DNA of 13,758 nt from Pseudomonadota bacterium (GCA_023399815.1 JAEWOJ010000116.1:1-13758); one strand, 5' to 3'; counted from the first letter of the stretch, positions 4,980-13,572 are shown. The notes: a model not told the origin generated them from the letters alone. Program-made: numbers and translations.

Positions 4980-7555
4980 GGCGCCGGGCACTCGATCTTC
5001 CGCTCGTAGTCGGTGCCGATGCTTACCTTCGCCAGCGACAGGCGCAGGCCGTCGCCGCCGCGCAGGGCGAACGGCATGTCCAGCCTGCCGGTGTCGATGC
5101 CGGCGCCGCGCAGGCACTTGAGCGGCACGCCCAGCCGCGTCCATTCGCCGCGCGGCAGTTGCGCCAGCGCCTCGCCGATGGCCAGTTCGCCGCGGCAGCC
5201 TTCGCCGCAGCCGGCGATGTAGCCCACCTGCGCGCCGGCCGGCAGCGCATCGACCCGCACCTGGGCGATCACCAGCACGTCGCCGTTGGTTTCGCGCACC
5301 AGGTCCAGCGGCATGTTCGAGCGCAGTTCGACGATGCCCGCGCCCTTGAAGTCGAACTGGCGCGCGCCTTCCTGCACCTCGGTGTTGACCGCGGCCATCG
5401 TCACCGAACCGTCGGCGGTGACGACGTTGGGATGCACGACGTCCATCGCCTCGCCGTCGGCGCCGACCAGGCGCAGGGTCAGGCCGGTGGTCGCCACGCC
5501 GCGGTCGAACCAGGTGCTGGTGCGCGAGGCGTTGGGGTCGATGCCCGGGTCCTCGGACAAGGCCGGCAGGTTGCCGTCGTCGGCATAGGTCAGGCCATGG
5601 CCATAGGCGAACTGCGGGTCGTAGCCCTTCTGGCCGACGTTGTTGGCGTACTGGTCGGCGCGGCGCGGCCAGGAGAAGCTCAGCTTGCCGCGGAAATCGT
5701 GCTGCACGCGGCCATCGGGCCCGCGCAGCAGCACGTCGGCGACGCCGGCGCCTTCCGAGCCCGGCAGCCAGGCGGCGACGAAGGCGTCGGCGGCGTTGAT
5801 CTCGCGGTTCATCCACAGCGGGCGGCCGCTGAGGAAAACGGCGACCACGGGAATGCCGTCGGCCTTGAGCTTGCGGATCAGTTCCAGGTCGCCGGACCGG
5901 CCGCCCTTGAACATCAGGTCGGGCAGGTCGCCCTGGAATTCGGCATAGGGTTCCTCGCCGAACACCACCACCGCCACGTCGGGTTTGCTCTTGTAGGCGC
6001 CATCGACGGCCAGCTCGGCCTTGCCGCCGGCCGCCTGCACCTGCGCCTTCAGTCCGTCCCAGATCGTCTCGGCGTTGGGGAAATCTTCCCGTTTCGTGCC
6101 GTCGCCCTGCCAGGTCAGGGTCCAGCCGCCAGCCTGCGTGGCCATGTTGTCGGCGCCGGTGCCGGCCACCAGCACGCGCTGCTTCGGCGCCAGCGGCAGC
6201 ACGCCGCCCTGGTTCTTCAACAGCACCAGCGATTCGCGCACCGCGCGCCGCGCCACGGCGCGGTGCTCCGGCGCGCCGAGCAGCTCGAACTTGCCGCCCA
6301 GCGCGCGCGCCGAGGGCCTGGGCTTCTCGAACAGGCCCATGCGGAACTTGGTGCGCAGGATGCGCCGCACCGCGTCGTCCAGCCGCGCCATCGGCAGGCT
6401 GCCGTCCCTGGCGTGGGCCAGGGTGCTTTCGTACATGCCCTTCCAGCTGTCCGGCGCCATCGCCATGTCCAGGCCGGCGATGTAGGTCTGCGCGCAATCG
6501 GCGTTGCTGCAGCCCTTGACCTGGCCGTGACCGTTCCAGTCGCCGACGACGAAGCCGCCGAAGTGCATCCGGTCCTTCAGCACGTCGGTCAGCAGCGGCT
6601 TGTTGCCGTGCATCTTCTCGCCGTGGAAGCTGTTGAACGAGGCCATCACCGACTGCGCGCCGGCGGCGATCGCCGGCACGTAGCCGGCGGCATGGATGTC
6701 GCGCAGCTGCGCCTGGCTGACCGTGGTATCGCCCTGGTCCTTGCCGTTGTCGGTGCCACCGTCGCCGAGGAAGTGCTTGACCGTGGTCATCACGTGGTGG
6801 TCGTCGAGGAAGTCGGGCGCGCCGGCCTTGCCCTGCAGGCCCTCGACGAACACGCCGGCGTAGCTGGCCACCAGCGCCGGGTCCTCGGAATAGCCTTCGT
6901 AGGCGCGGCCCCAGCGGTCGTCCTGCGGCACCGCCACGGTTGGCGCGAAGGTCCACTCCATGCCGGTGGTGCGGGTTTCGGCAGCGGTGATGCGGGCGAT
7001 CTCGCGCAGCAGCTCCGGGTCGCGGGTGGCGCCGAGGCCGACGTTGTGCGGGAACAGGGTGGCGCCGACCACGTTGCTCTGGCCATGCATGGCGTCGATG
7101 CCCCAGATGATCGGGATCGCCTTGCCGCCGCCGCGGGTATCCATCGACGCTTCCCAGAACGCGTCTGCCAGCGCCAGCCAGTCCTTGGGCGGGGCGTTGT
7201 ACCTGCCGCCGGGGTCGGAGCCGCCGCCGGCGAGGATCGAGCCGAGGCGATACTTGCGCACCTCGTCCGGGGTGATGCTGGCGATGTCGCCCTGTACGAT
7301 CTGGCCGACCTTCTCCTCCAGCGTCATCGCCGCCATCAGTGCGTCGATGCGCGTCTCCATCGCCGGATCCAGGGCCAGCGGCCAGGCCGGCTGCGGCCAC
7401 TGCGCGGGATCGATCCGCACGGTGCCGGCGTCCTTGGCGGGTGCCGGCGCGGCGCCGGCGACGGACGCGCAGGCCAGCGCCAGGGCCATGCCCAGCAGCA
7501 GCGGATGCGGGCGGCGACGGGCAGGTAGGAGGGAATGCAGGAGTCTGGGCTTCAT
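4976..7555 (-). CDS. Exported GH3 exo-beta-glucosidase (ExoP/exo-1,3-1,4-glucanase type)
   Basis: This 859-residue enzyme is expected to release glucose from the non-reducing ends of beta-glucan oligosaccharides in the periplasm. An N-terminal signal sequence spans about residues 1-35 (basic start, then LLLGMALALACASVAGA). The GH3 N-domain covers roughly 65-410; Lys260-His261 (VKHFLGDG) are the sugar-binding pair and Asp339 in GFVVGDWNGHG is the expected nucleophile. The GH3 C-domain follows to about 660, and a C-terminal ExoP-type beta-sandwich fills about 680-859, with AGCGEGC near the end. This length and extra domain are usual for proteobacterial ExoP-like members. AGGAAG precedes the ATG by about 10 bases. 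It is first in an operon with GH16 and divergent from the LacI gene; a palindromic operator lies about 60 bp upstream. ALAC near residue 29 is not a good lipobox. Confidence 0.93.
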   Translation of the reverse strand: MKPRLLHSLLPARRRPHPLLLGMALALACASVAGAAPAPAKDAGTVRIDPAQWPQPAWPLALDPAMETRIDALMAAMTLEEKVGQIVQGDIASITPDEVRKYRLGSILAGGGSDPGGRYNAPPKDWLALADAFWEASMDTRGGGKAIPIIWGIDAMHGQSNVVGATLFPHNVGLGATRDPELLREIARITAAETRTTGMEWTFAPTVAVPQDDRWGRAYEGYSEDPALVASYAGVFVEGLQGKAGAPDFLDDHHVMTTVKHFLGDGGTDNGKDQGDTTVSQAQLRDIHAAGYVPAIAAGAQSVMASFNSFHGEKMHGNKPLLTDVLKDRMHFGGFVVGDWNGHGQVKGCSNADCAQTYIAGLDMAMAPDSWKGMYESTLAHARDGSLPMARLDDAVRRILRTKFRMGLFEKPRPSARALGGKFELLGAPEHRAVARRAVRESLVLLKNQGGVLPLAPKQRVLVAGTGADNMATQAGGWTLTWQGDGTKREDFPNAETIWDGLKAQVQAAGGKAELAVDGAYKSKPDVAVVVFGEEPYAEFQGDLPDLMFKGGRSGDLELIRKLKADGIPVVAVFLSGRPLWMNREINAADAFVAAWLPGSEGAGVADVLLRGPDGRVQHDFRGKLSFSWPRRADQYANNVGQKGYDPQFAYGHGLTYADDGNLPALSEDPGIDPNASRTSTWFDRGVATTGLTLRLVGADGEAMDVVHPNVVTADGSVTMAAVNTEVQEGARQFDFKGAGIVELRSNMPLDLVRETNGDVLVIAQVRVDALPAGAQVGYIAGCGEGCRGELAIGEALAQLPRGEWTRLGVPLKCLRGAGIDTGRLDMPFALRGGDGLRLSLAKVSIGTDYERKIECPAP

Positions 7556-7613
7556 GGGCGACGGGCTTCCTGAACGGGGGGCCGGGAGAAACGCACGATT
7601 GTGCAGGACACCA

Positions 7614-7627
7614 TGACAGCGTTGTCA
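7614..7627. promoter_or_regulatory. LacI-type operator of the GH3-GH16 operon
   Basis: TGACAGCGTTGTCA on the plus strand, equal to TGACAACGCTGTCA on the minus strand, is a near-perfect palindrome with the central CG typical of LacI-family operators. The identical 14-mer occurs at 9057-9070 before the receptor gene. It lies 59 bases upstream of the GH3 start and 124 bases upstream of the LacI gene start, so it could control both. In the GH3 direction CTGACA at its edge resembles a -35 box, but the nearest -10-like CACAAT is 19 bases on, so the promoter assignment is weak. Confidence 0.75.
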
Positions 7628-7750
7628 GGCAGCGGCAGAATAGCGCCACTGGGTCATGATGGCTTGCTGCACAGCGGCATGTCGCATGCGGATAAAGTTG
7701 CAGCTGTATTCATGTGCGATGGCACGGGCTTGGCGGGAACCGGAAACGAC

Positions 7751-8818
7751 ATGACTGGCAAGAATCGGACGGCGGCCGACTCCACGCAGACGGCGGCGGG
7801 CAAGGCCGGGCGCGTGCGCATCGAGGACGTGGCGGCCATGGCGGGCGTGTCGATGAAGACCGTCTCGCGGGTGGTCAACAACGAGCCCAACGTCTCCGAG
7901 CGCACCCGCACGCTGGTCGAAGCGGCGGTGGAGAAGCTGCGCTACCGTCCGCTGCCCTCGGCGCGGACGCTGGCCGGGCGGCGCTCGTACCTGGTGGCGA
8001 TGCTGTTCGACAACCCCTCCTCCAACTACCTGATGGAGATCGAGCTGGGCGTGCTCGACGCCTGCCAGGCGCAGCACTACAACCTGATGCTGGCGCCGCT
8101 GGTCTACGACGCCGGCGACATCGTGGACAAGGTCGAGTCGCTGATCATGCAGTCGCAGCTGGACGGCATCGTGCTCACCCCGCCGCTCACCGACGATGCC
8201 GCGCTGCTGGAACGGCTGGTCGCCCTGGGCATTCCCCATTCGAGCATCTCGGCCAAGGAACAGAACCGCCACGTCGGCGTGGTCGTCGACGAGATCGGCG
8301 CGGTAGGCGCGCTGATGGCGCACCTGGCCTCGCTCGGCCATACCCGCATCGCCCACATCAAGGGCCATGCCGCGCACGGCGCCAGCATGTGGCGCCTGGC
8401 CGGCTACCGCGAGGGCCTGCGCCGCGCCGGGCTGCGCTACGACGCCGCGCTGGTGATCGACGGCGAGTTCTCCTACGAATCGGGCTACGCGGGCGCCAAC
8501 CTCCTGCTCGACCTGCCCGAACGGCCCACCGCCATCTTCGCCGCCAACGACGACATGGCCGCCGGCGTCATCAGCGCCGTCTGCGAGCGCGGCCTTTCCG
8601 TGCCGGGCGACGTCTCCGTCTGCGGCTTCGACGACACGCCGATCTCCCGCCAGATCTACCCGGCGATGACCACGGTGCGGCAGCCCACGCGCGAGATGGG
8701 CCGGCTGGCCGGGCTGGAGCTGATCAAGGAAATCCGCGAGATGGGCAGCGGCGGCGTGGTCGACGTGGCCTATACGCTGCAGGTGCGCCGCTCCACCGGG
8801 CCGGCACCGACGGCCTGA
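7751..8818 (+). CDS. LacI-family transcriptional regulator
   Basis: This 355-residue DNA-binding protein is predicted to repress the adjoining glucan genes and to respond to a sugar ligand. The helix-turn-helix is at about residues 22-42 (RIEDVAAMAGVSMKTVSRVV), and the hinge, about 64-76, includes RPLPSARTLAG. The periplasmic-binding-protein-like sensor domain covers about 78-345; typical segments are QLDGIVLTPP, TAIFAANDDMAAG and GDVSVCGFDDTPISR. ATG at 7751 is chosen for its upstream GGAAACG and for a normal-length tail before the HTH; ATG at 7712 would add 13 residues and cannot be excluded. It sits between the GH3-GH16 operon and the receptor gene, each of which carries the same operator. 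The effector is not readable from sequence; glucose, gentiobiose or laminaribiose are reasonable guesses. Confidence 0.93.
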   Translation: MTGKNRTAADSTQTAAGKAGRVRIEDVAAMAGVSMKTVSRVVNNEPNVSERTRTLVEAAVEKLRYRPLPSARTLAGRRSYLVAMLFDNPSSNYLMEIELGVLDACQAQHYNLMLAPLVYDAGDIVDKVESLIMQSQLDGIVLTPPLTDDAALLERLVALGIPHSSISAKEQNRHVGVVVDEIGAVGALMAHLASLGHTRIAHIKGHAAHGASMWRLAGYREGLRRAGLRYDAALVIDGEFSYESGYAGANLLLDLPERPTAIFAANDDMAAGVISAVCERGLSVPGDVSVCGFDDTPISRQIYPAMTTVRQPTREMGRLAGLELIKEIREMGSGGVVDVAYTLQVRRSTGPAPTA

Positions 8819-9055
8819 GCGGCGGCGGTGACGGCCGGGTTGGCGGCCTTCCATGGGCGATTGCCGCAGGAGCGCGACCCCGCATCGCCGGGGGGCTTCC
8901 CCGTGCACCAAGACGTGCCCGCCGACGCGTGCCGCCAGTCCCCGTCTTCCTGCCTGTTACCCCCTTGAGCAGCCGGGTTTTGCGGCAGGGCAACAACTCG
9001 ATTCCCTTGTTTTTCAGCGCGTTGCATTTGAAACAGGTGTGTTTGACCGGCAAAT

Positions 9056-9084
9056 TTGACAACGCTGTCAGATTGCCCTCCAAT
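9056..9084 (+). promoter_or_regulatory. Predicted promoter of the TonB-dependent receptor gene
   Basis: A consensus -35 box TTGACA (9056-9061) is followed, after 17 bases, by TCCAAT (9079-9084), a four-of-six match to the -10 consensus. The -35 box and the operator at 9057-9070 overlap, so a bound repressor would exclude RNA polymerase. The -10 is the weaker part of this prediction. Confidence 0.55.
9057..9070. promoter_or_regulatory. LacI-type operator of the receptor gene
   Basis: TGACAACGCTGTCA is the same 14-mer, base for base, as the minus-strand reading of the site at 7614-7627. It is a CG-centred near-palindrome placed on the -35 box and early spacer. Two copies of a 14-mer palindrome flanking one LacI gene and lying before its likely targets support a shared regulon. 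A third copy was looked for before GH30 and not found. Confidence 0.78.
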
Positions 9085-9178
9085 CCCAGACGCCAGCCTT
9101 CCGGCTGGATATCAGTCGAAACGCACCGCAACCAGAAACCCACTTGAATCCACTTGAATCCCTGGGGAGGGAAGGTTC

Positions 9179-11950
9179 ATGAGGCAGTCCCGTATCGCGC
9201 CGAAGCGGCGCCTGTTGACGACCGCATTGCTGTTTGCCCTGGCACCGCCGCTTGCCGCGCATGCCAGCACCGACAATCCCGACGACCCGATGCCCGCGCC
9301 GCAGGTGGCGGGCGGTGCGCAGGACGCCGACGCGGCGCCCGCGAAGGGGGAGCCGGTCACCACGCTCAGGGAGGTCATCGTCACGGCCACCAAGCGCGAA
9401 ACCAACCTGATGAAGACGCCCATCGCCATCACCGTGTTCGGGCAGGAGGAACTCGACCAGCGCGGCATCAGCAACGTGAAGGACATCTTCCCGCTGGTGC
9501 CCAACATGGACGTGAACTTCGACTCGTCGCAGACGGCGCCCGTGATCTCGATGCGCGGCGTGCGTTCGACCAACATCACCGAACTGGGCGATCCCGCGGT
9601 CGGCCTGCACCTGGACGGCATCTATTCCCCGCGCCCGCAAGGCGCGATGGCGCTGATGTTCGACGTGGAGCGCGTTGAAGCCCAGCGCGGCCCGCAGGGC
9701 ACGCTGTTCGGGCGCAATTCCACCGTCGGCAACGTGAACATAATTTCCCGCCGCCCCGATGCGTCGGCGTTCGATGCCAACCTCGGGATGGAAGTGGGGC
9801 GCTGGAACCAGCGCAAGGTGCAGGGCATGGTGAACATCCCGGTCGCCGAGACGTTCTCGCTGCGCGCCTCCTTCGTCACGGAAAAGCGAGATTCCTACCT
9901 CAAGGGCTATTACGACCCGAACCAGTGGGATACCCGCTACCTCCCCGACTACGCGAAGAACGCCCCGGCGTATTCCGGCACGCCCGAGCAGCGCAACCTC
10001 GTGCAGCGGGCGCGCTGGTGGGGCGGTGGCCAGGACGGGTTGCAGGACATCGTCAAGGCCGACCCCAGCGACTTCTACAACAACGCCGACCAGTACGCCT
10101 TCCGCGTCGCCGGCCTGTGGAAGCCGTCGGAGGATTTCTCCTGGCTGCTGTCCTACGAGAAGTTCCGCGACATGAGCGCCGGCAACACCGACACGATCGA
10201 CTGCAAGAAGGCGAGCAAGCGCGTCGTCATGCGCGACGGCGCGCTGGCGCCGCTGCAGGGCTGCGAGGATACCTACGGCCCCGGCGCGGACTCGTACACC
10301 TCGCTGGTCAGCGTTCCCGGCCAGCTGGACCTGAGCATCGACAGCGTCCGCTCCAACCTGCGCTGGGACGTCAGCGACGCCATGGCGCTCGTGTACAACG
10401 CGGGCTGGGCGAAGCAGCTGCGCACGCAGGTGTCCGACCAGGACCGCGGCGTGACCGACTGGGACATGTCGATCTTCTTCCGCAAGACCGACTACCGTTC
10501 GCAGTCGCATGAACTGCAGCTGCAATCGACCGGAAACGGCCCGTTCCAGTGGATCACCGGCCTGTTCTACTTCAAGGAAGACAACAACATGCAGGGCGGC
10601 TGGATGAACTCCATGGCCAGCGCCAGCTACTGGAACCAGCCGGACCGCACGCTCGCGTCGAAGGCGATCTTCGCCCAGGGCACGTATTCGCTGCGGGACG
10701 ACCTGCACCTGACCCTCGGCTACCGCCGCACCAAGGACACCAAGCAGGATGTCGGCGGCCACAACATGGACTGCAACGACAGCAATCCGAACCTCGCCGA
10801 TCCGACCCTCAACGACGGCAAGTGCTTCCCGGCATGGGACCGCGATGCCTACCTGCAGCTGCCGAAGGATTACTTCTGGAATCCGGCGATCTACACCCCG
10901 GTGACCAACAACGACATCCGCGGCGAGTGGAGCTACAACATGTGGCGCGTCGGCCTGGATTACGATCTCAGCGACCGCACCCTGCTGTTCGGCTACGTGG
11001 CCAACGGCATCAAGGCCGGCGGCATCGGCGACGTGGTGGTGCAGTACGAGCAGGACCCCCTCACCACCGAATATCCGCTGGGCCCGGACGGCCAGCGCAT
11101 CGTCAAGAAGCGCCACGAGAACACCTACGACCCGGAAGAAGTCGTCACCTGGGAAATGGGCATCAAGACGACCCTGCTCGACAACCGCCTGCGCCTGATG
11201 GCGACGGCGTTCTTCAGCGACTACAGCGACATGCAGATCGCCACGTCCAGGCCGTTGTTCGTCACCTATGCGTTCGAGCGCGACAACAACGGGCAGCCGA
11301 CCGACGTGGTCGAGGCCAACGAGTTCACCGTGTTCCAGACCGCCAACATCGGCAAGGCCAGGATCCGGGGCCTGGAGCTGGAGTACGACTGGGCCGTCAG
11401 CCAGAAGGGCCGCTTGAACGGCCACCTGGCCTGGCTGGATACCAAGATCACCAGCCAGTTCATCCAGCAATGGGGCTTTGCCCCCGCCGATCTCTACGAG
11501 ATCAGCTACGACGCCTCCGTGGACCCGGAGAACACGCAGCTCACCGTCGACCTCAAGGGCAACGAGCTGCCGTCCTCGCCGAAGTTCACGGCCGCCATCA
11601 ACTACAGCTACATGTTCGACCTGAAGTCGGGTGCCACGATCCTGCCCTGGGTCAGCGTGAACTACCGCACCTCGTCCTACTTCACCATCTTCAACACGGA
11701 CAAGCACGAGGACCTGTTCGCCACCGCGACGCCGGACGCCTTCAGCGACAAGCGCCCGTCCTCGACCAACGTGTCGCTCGGCGTCAAGTACACCGCGCCG
11801 GACACCCGCTGGAGCGTGGAAGGGTTCATGAACAACGCCACCGACACCACCGAGTTCTACTGGGCGGGTGGCGGCGACGGCCTGGTCAAGGGCCCCGTGT
11901 CCATGCCGCGTTTCTACGGAGTGCGCTTCAACTACAACTTCGGCCGGTAA
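9179..11950 (+). CDS. TonB-dependent outer-membrane receptor, probably for beta-glucan oligosaccharides
   Basis: This 923-residue outer-membrane transporter takes up ligand using TonB-ExbBD energy. A signal peptide spans residues 1-29 (ending AAHA). A TonB box-like REVIVTATKRE is at 64-74 and the plug domain runs from about 70 to 195, with PVISMRGVRS (121-130) and the classic QRGPQGTLFGRNSTVG (169-184). The remainder is a beta-barrel ending in FNYNFGR. Two Cys pairs, 342/362 and 532/549, are close enough to form disulphides in external loops. There is no N-terminal carboxypeptidase-like or SusC domain and no SusD partner nearby. GGGGAGG ends 8 bases before ATG, a strong ribosome binding site. 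The ligand is inferred only from neighbours: LacI with a shared operator, and GH3, GH16 and GH30. A siderophore receptor is unlikely in this setting. A large hairpin and GH30 follow downstream. Confidence 0.93.
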   Translation: MRQSRIAPKRRLLTTALLFALAPPLAAHASTDNPDDPMPAPQVAGGAQDADAAPAKGEPVTTLREVIVTATKRETNLMKTPIAITVFGQEELDQRGISNVKDIFPLVPNMDVNFDSSQTAPVISMRGVRSTNITELGDPAVGLHLDGIYSPRPQGAMALMFDVERVEAQRGPQGTLFGRNSTVGNVNIISRRPDASAFDANLGMEVGRWNQRKVQGMVNIPVAETFSLRASFVTEKRDSYLKGYYDPNQWDTRYLPDYAKNAPAYSGTPEQRNLVQRARWWGGGQDGLQDIVKADPSDFYNNADQYAFRVAGLWKPSEDFSWLLSYEKFRDMSAGNTDTIDCKKASKRVVMRDGALAPLQGCEDTYGPGADSYTSLVSVPGQLDLSIDSVRSNLRWDVSDAMALVYNAGWAKQLRTQVSDQDRGVTDWDMSIFFRKTDYRSQSHELQLQSTGNGPFQWITGLFYFKEDNNMQGGWMNSMASASYWNQPDRTLASKAIFAQGTYSLRDDLHLTLGYRRTKDTKQDVGGHNMDCNDSNPNLADPTLNDGKCFPAWDRDAYLQLPKDYFWNPAIYTPVTNNDIRGEWSYNMWRVGLDYDLSDRTLLFGYVANGIKAGGIGDVVVQYEQDPLTTEYPLGPDGQRIVKKRHENTYDPEEVVTWEMGIKTTLLDNRLRLMATAFFSDYSDMQIATSRPLFVTYAFERDNNGQPTDVVEANEFTVFQTANIGKARIRGLELEYDWAVSQKGRLNGHLAWLDTKITSQFIQQWGFAPADLYEISYDASVDPENTQLTVDLKGNELPSSPKFTAAINYSYMFDLKSGATILPWVSVNYRTSSYFTIFNTDKHEDLFATATPDAFSDKRPSSTNVSLGVKYTAPDTRWSVEGFMNNATDTTEFYWAGGGDGLVKGPVSMPRFYGVRFNYNFGR

Positions 11951-11962
11951 CAGGAACGCGTA

Positions 11963-12036
11963 CAGCCACCCGCTTCGCGCGGATGCGCACCGGATCGGAG
12001 GATCCGGTGCGCATCCGCGAGTGGAGCGGGTGGCTG
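11963..12036 (+). terminator. Large hairpin between receptor and GH30 genes (31 pairs)
   Basis: The inner stem is perfect over 19 bp (11978-11996 with 12001-12019) with a GGAG loop. After a small internal loop, the outer arms CAGCCACCCGCT (11963-11974) and AGCGGGTGGCTG (12025-12036) add 12 perfect pairs. It starts 13 bases after the receptor stop. No T-run follows, so it may be a partial terminator or an mRNA-protecting hairpin that sets a lower GH30 level relative to the receptor, instead of a complete stop. Confidence 0.6.
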
Positions 12037-12092
12037 ATCCGCTTTCGGGACCGGACGCGGTCGAACCCCATGAACCCCATGAGGAGAACCGG

Positions 12093-13532
12093 ATGAGAAC
12101 CATCCTGATGACGAGCCTGCTGGCGATGGCGCTGCCGGGGCAGGCGCTGGCCGGCTCTTCGGAGCGGAATGACGGGGCGGTGGTCGTGTACACCACCGCG
12201 CAGGGCGCCACGCGGCAGATGGTGCGCAGCCAGGCGGCGGCGCTGTCCGGCGGGCACCCGCTGACCGAGGCCGAGAACTCGGTGTTCGTCGAGCCCGGGC
12301 GCCGTTTCCAGACCCTGCTCGGCATCGGCGGGGCCATCACCGATGCCACCGCCGAGACCTTCGCCAAGCTGGACGACGCGCGCCAGCAGGAACTGTTGCG
12401 CGCCTACTACGACCCCGAGCAGGGCATCGGCTATACCCTGGCGCGCACCACCATCCACAGCTCGGATTTCAGCAGCGGCAGCTACACCTACATCGCCGAA
12501 GGCGACGCGGCGCTCGCCAGCTTTTCCGTCGAGCATGACCGCAGGTACCGCATCCCGATGATCAAGCGGGCGATCGCGGCGGCGGGCGGCACGCTGCCGC
12601 TGCTGGCCAGCCCGTGGAGCGCGCCGGCGTTCATGAAGGACAGCAAGGACATGCTCCACGGCGGCAAGCTGCTGCCGCAGTACGCCGACGCCTGGGCGAA
12701 GTACTACGTCAGGTTCCTCGATGCCTACCAGGCCGAGGGTATCCCGGTCTGGGCGATCAGCGTGCAGAACGAGCCGATGGCCAGGCAGACCTGGGAGTCG
12801 ATGCTGTTCAGCGCCGAGGAGGAGCGCGATTTCCTCAAGCACCACCTCGGCCCGACGATCAGGAACAGCACGCATGCCGGTACCAAAATCGTCGTGTGGG
12901 ACCACAACCGCGACATGATGGTCCACCGCGCCAACGTGATCTTCGGCGACCCGGAAGCGGCGCAGTACGCGTGGGGCATGGGCTTCCACTGGTACGAGAC
13001 CTGGGCCGGCTTCGACCCGATGTTCGACAACGTGGCGCGCGTGCATGCGGCGTGGCCGGACAAGGTACTGCTGCTGACGGAAGCGACGGTGGAGAAGTTC
13101 GACTGGTCGCAGCTGCAGCGCTGGTCGAACGGCGAGCGCTACGGCACGTCCATCATCAATGACCTCGACAGCGGCGCGTCGGGCTGGATCGACTGGAACA
13201 TGCTGCTCGACGAGACCGGCGGCCCGAACCACGTCGGCAACTACTGCTTCTCGCCGGTCCACGCCGACACCCGCAGCGGCGAACTGGTCTACACGCCGAG
13301 CTACTGGTACATCGGCCACTTCTCGAAGTTCCTGCGCCCGGGCGCGCAGCGCGTGAGCGCGGCCAGCAGCCGCAGCAACCTGCTGGTGACCGCCTTCCTC
13401 AATACGGACGGCACGCTGGCGACGGTGGTGATGAACCCGACCGAGCAGCAGATCACGTACAACTACTACGTGGGAACCGCCTCGACCCGGATCACCATTC
13501 CGGCGCACGGCATCCAGACGCTGCTGCGTTGA
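12093..13532 (+). CDS. Secreted GH30 glycosidase (beta-1,6-glucanase or glucosylceramidase-like)
   Basis: This 479-residue exported enzyme has a signal peptide at 1-20 (ending QALA). The family landmark GIGGAITDATAETF is at 77-90. The acid/base Glu227 is in SVQNEPM (223-229) and the nucleophile Glu330 in LLLTEAT (326-332). The C-terminal beta-sandwich of GH30 covers about the last 90 residues, and the length is typical of the GH30 (beta/alpha)8 plus side-domain form. Known activities in the family include endo-beta-1,6-glucanase, glucosylceramidase and xylanase. Beside GH16 and GH3, a role on beta-1,6 branches or chains is the best guess. GAGGAG at 12081-12086 precedes the ATG by 6 bases. No separate operator is seen, so it is probably read through from the receptor promoter, limited by the hairpin upstream. 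A 9-bp tandem repeat AACCCCATG sits in its leader. Confidence 0.92.
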   Translation: MRTILMTSLLAMALPGQALAGSSERNDGAVVVYTTAQGATRQMVRSQAAALSGGHPLTEAENSVFVEPGRRFQTLLGIGGAITDATAETFAKLDDARQQELLRAYYDPEQGIGYTLARTTIHSSDFSSGSYTYIAEGDAALASFSVEHDRRYRIPMIKRAIAAAGGTLPLLASPWSAPAFMKDSKDMLHGGKLLPQYADAWAKYYVRFLDAYQAEGIPVWAISVQNEPMARQTWESMLFSAEEERDFLKHHLGPTIRNSTHAGTKIVVWDHNRDMMVHRANVIFGDPEAAQYAWGMGFHWYETWAGFDPMFDNVARVHAAWPDKVLLLTEATVEKFDWSQLQRWSNGERYGTSIINDLDSGASGWIDWNMLLDETGGPNHVGNYCFSPVHADTRSGELVYTPSYWYIGHFSKFLRPGAQRVSAASSRSNLLVTAFLNTDGTLATVVMNPTEQQITYNYYVGTASTRITIPAHGIQTLLR

Positions 13533-13536
13533 CTGC

Positions 13537-13572
13537 CGCGCCACGCCGGTGGCTGGCGTGGCGCGTTTCTTT
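13537..13572 (+). terminator. Intrinsic terminator of the GH30 gene
   Basis: CGCGCCACGCC and GGCGTGGCGCG form a perfect 11-bp stem around a 7-nt loop, GGTGGCT, directly followed by TTTCTTT. It begins 4 bases after the GH30 stop codon. This is the best-formed rho-independent terminator in the window and likely closes the receptor-GH30 transcription unit. Confidence 0.9.

Larger units (their letters stand above)
8819..9178. other. Intergenic region upstream of the TonB-dependent receptor
   Basis: This stretch of 360 bases has no gene I can support. Just past the LacI stop, GGCCG and CGGCC (8833-8848) make a weak 5-bp hairpin followed by only two Ts, so a LacI terminator is doubtful. From about 8995 the base composition becomes more A/T-rich, as expected for a promoter. 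It contains the operator and promoter at 9056-9084, a 10-bp tandem duplication CACTTGAATC at 9141-9160, and the ribosome binding site GGGGAGG at 9164-9170. The transcript leader would be about 90 bases. Confidence 0.65.

Noticed and set aside
5159..7528. Long plus-strand open frame (789 codons) opposite GH3
   Set aside because: It is an antisense shadow of the GH3 gene with no recognisable domain; such frames are common in high-GC genomes.
3963..7649. A single 1228-codon protein ending in GH16
   Set aside because: Only the part after 4979 is GH16, with a signal peptide at its start. The upstream part is an out-of-frame reading of GH3 and is Arg/Gly-rich without motifs.
9141..9160. Tandem CACTTGAATC repeat as a possible regulatory site
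   Set aside because: There are only two copies, it lies downstream of the likely promoter in the leader, and it has no palindromic character. A simple slippage duplication explains it.
12062..12080. AACCCCATG tandem repeat with two ATGs before the GH30 start
   Set aside because: Neither ATG has a good ribosome binding site or opens the GH30 frame with a signal peptide. The ATG at 12093 with GAGGAG upstream fits better.
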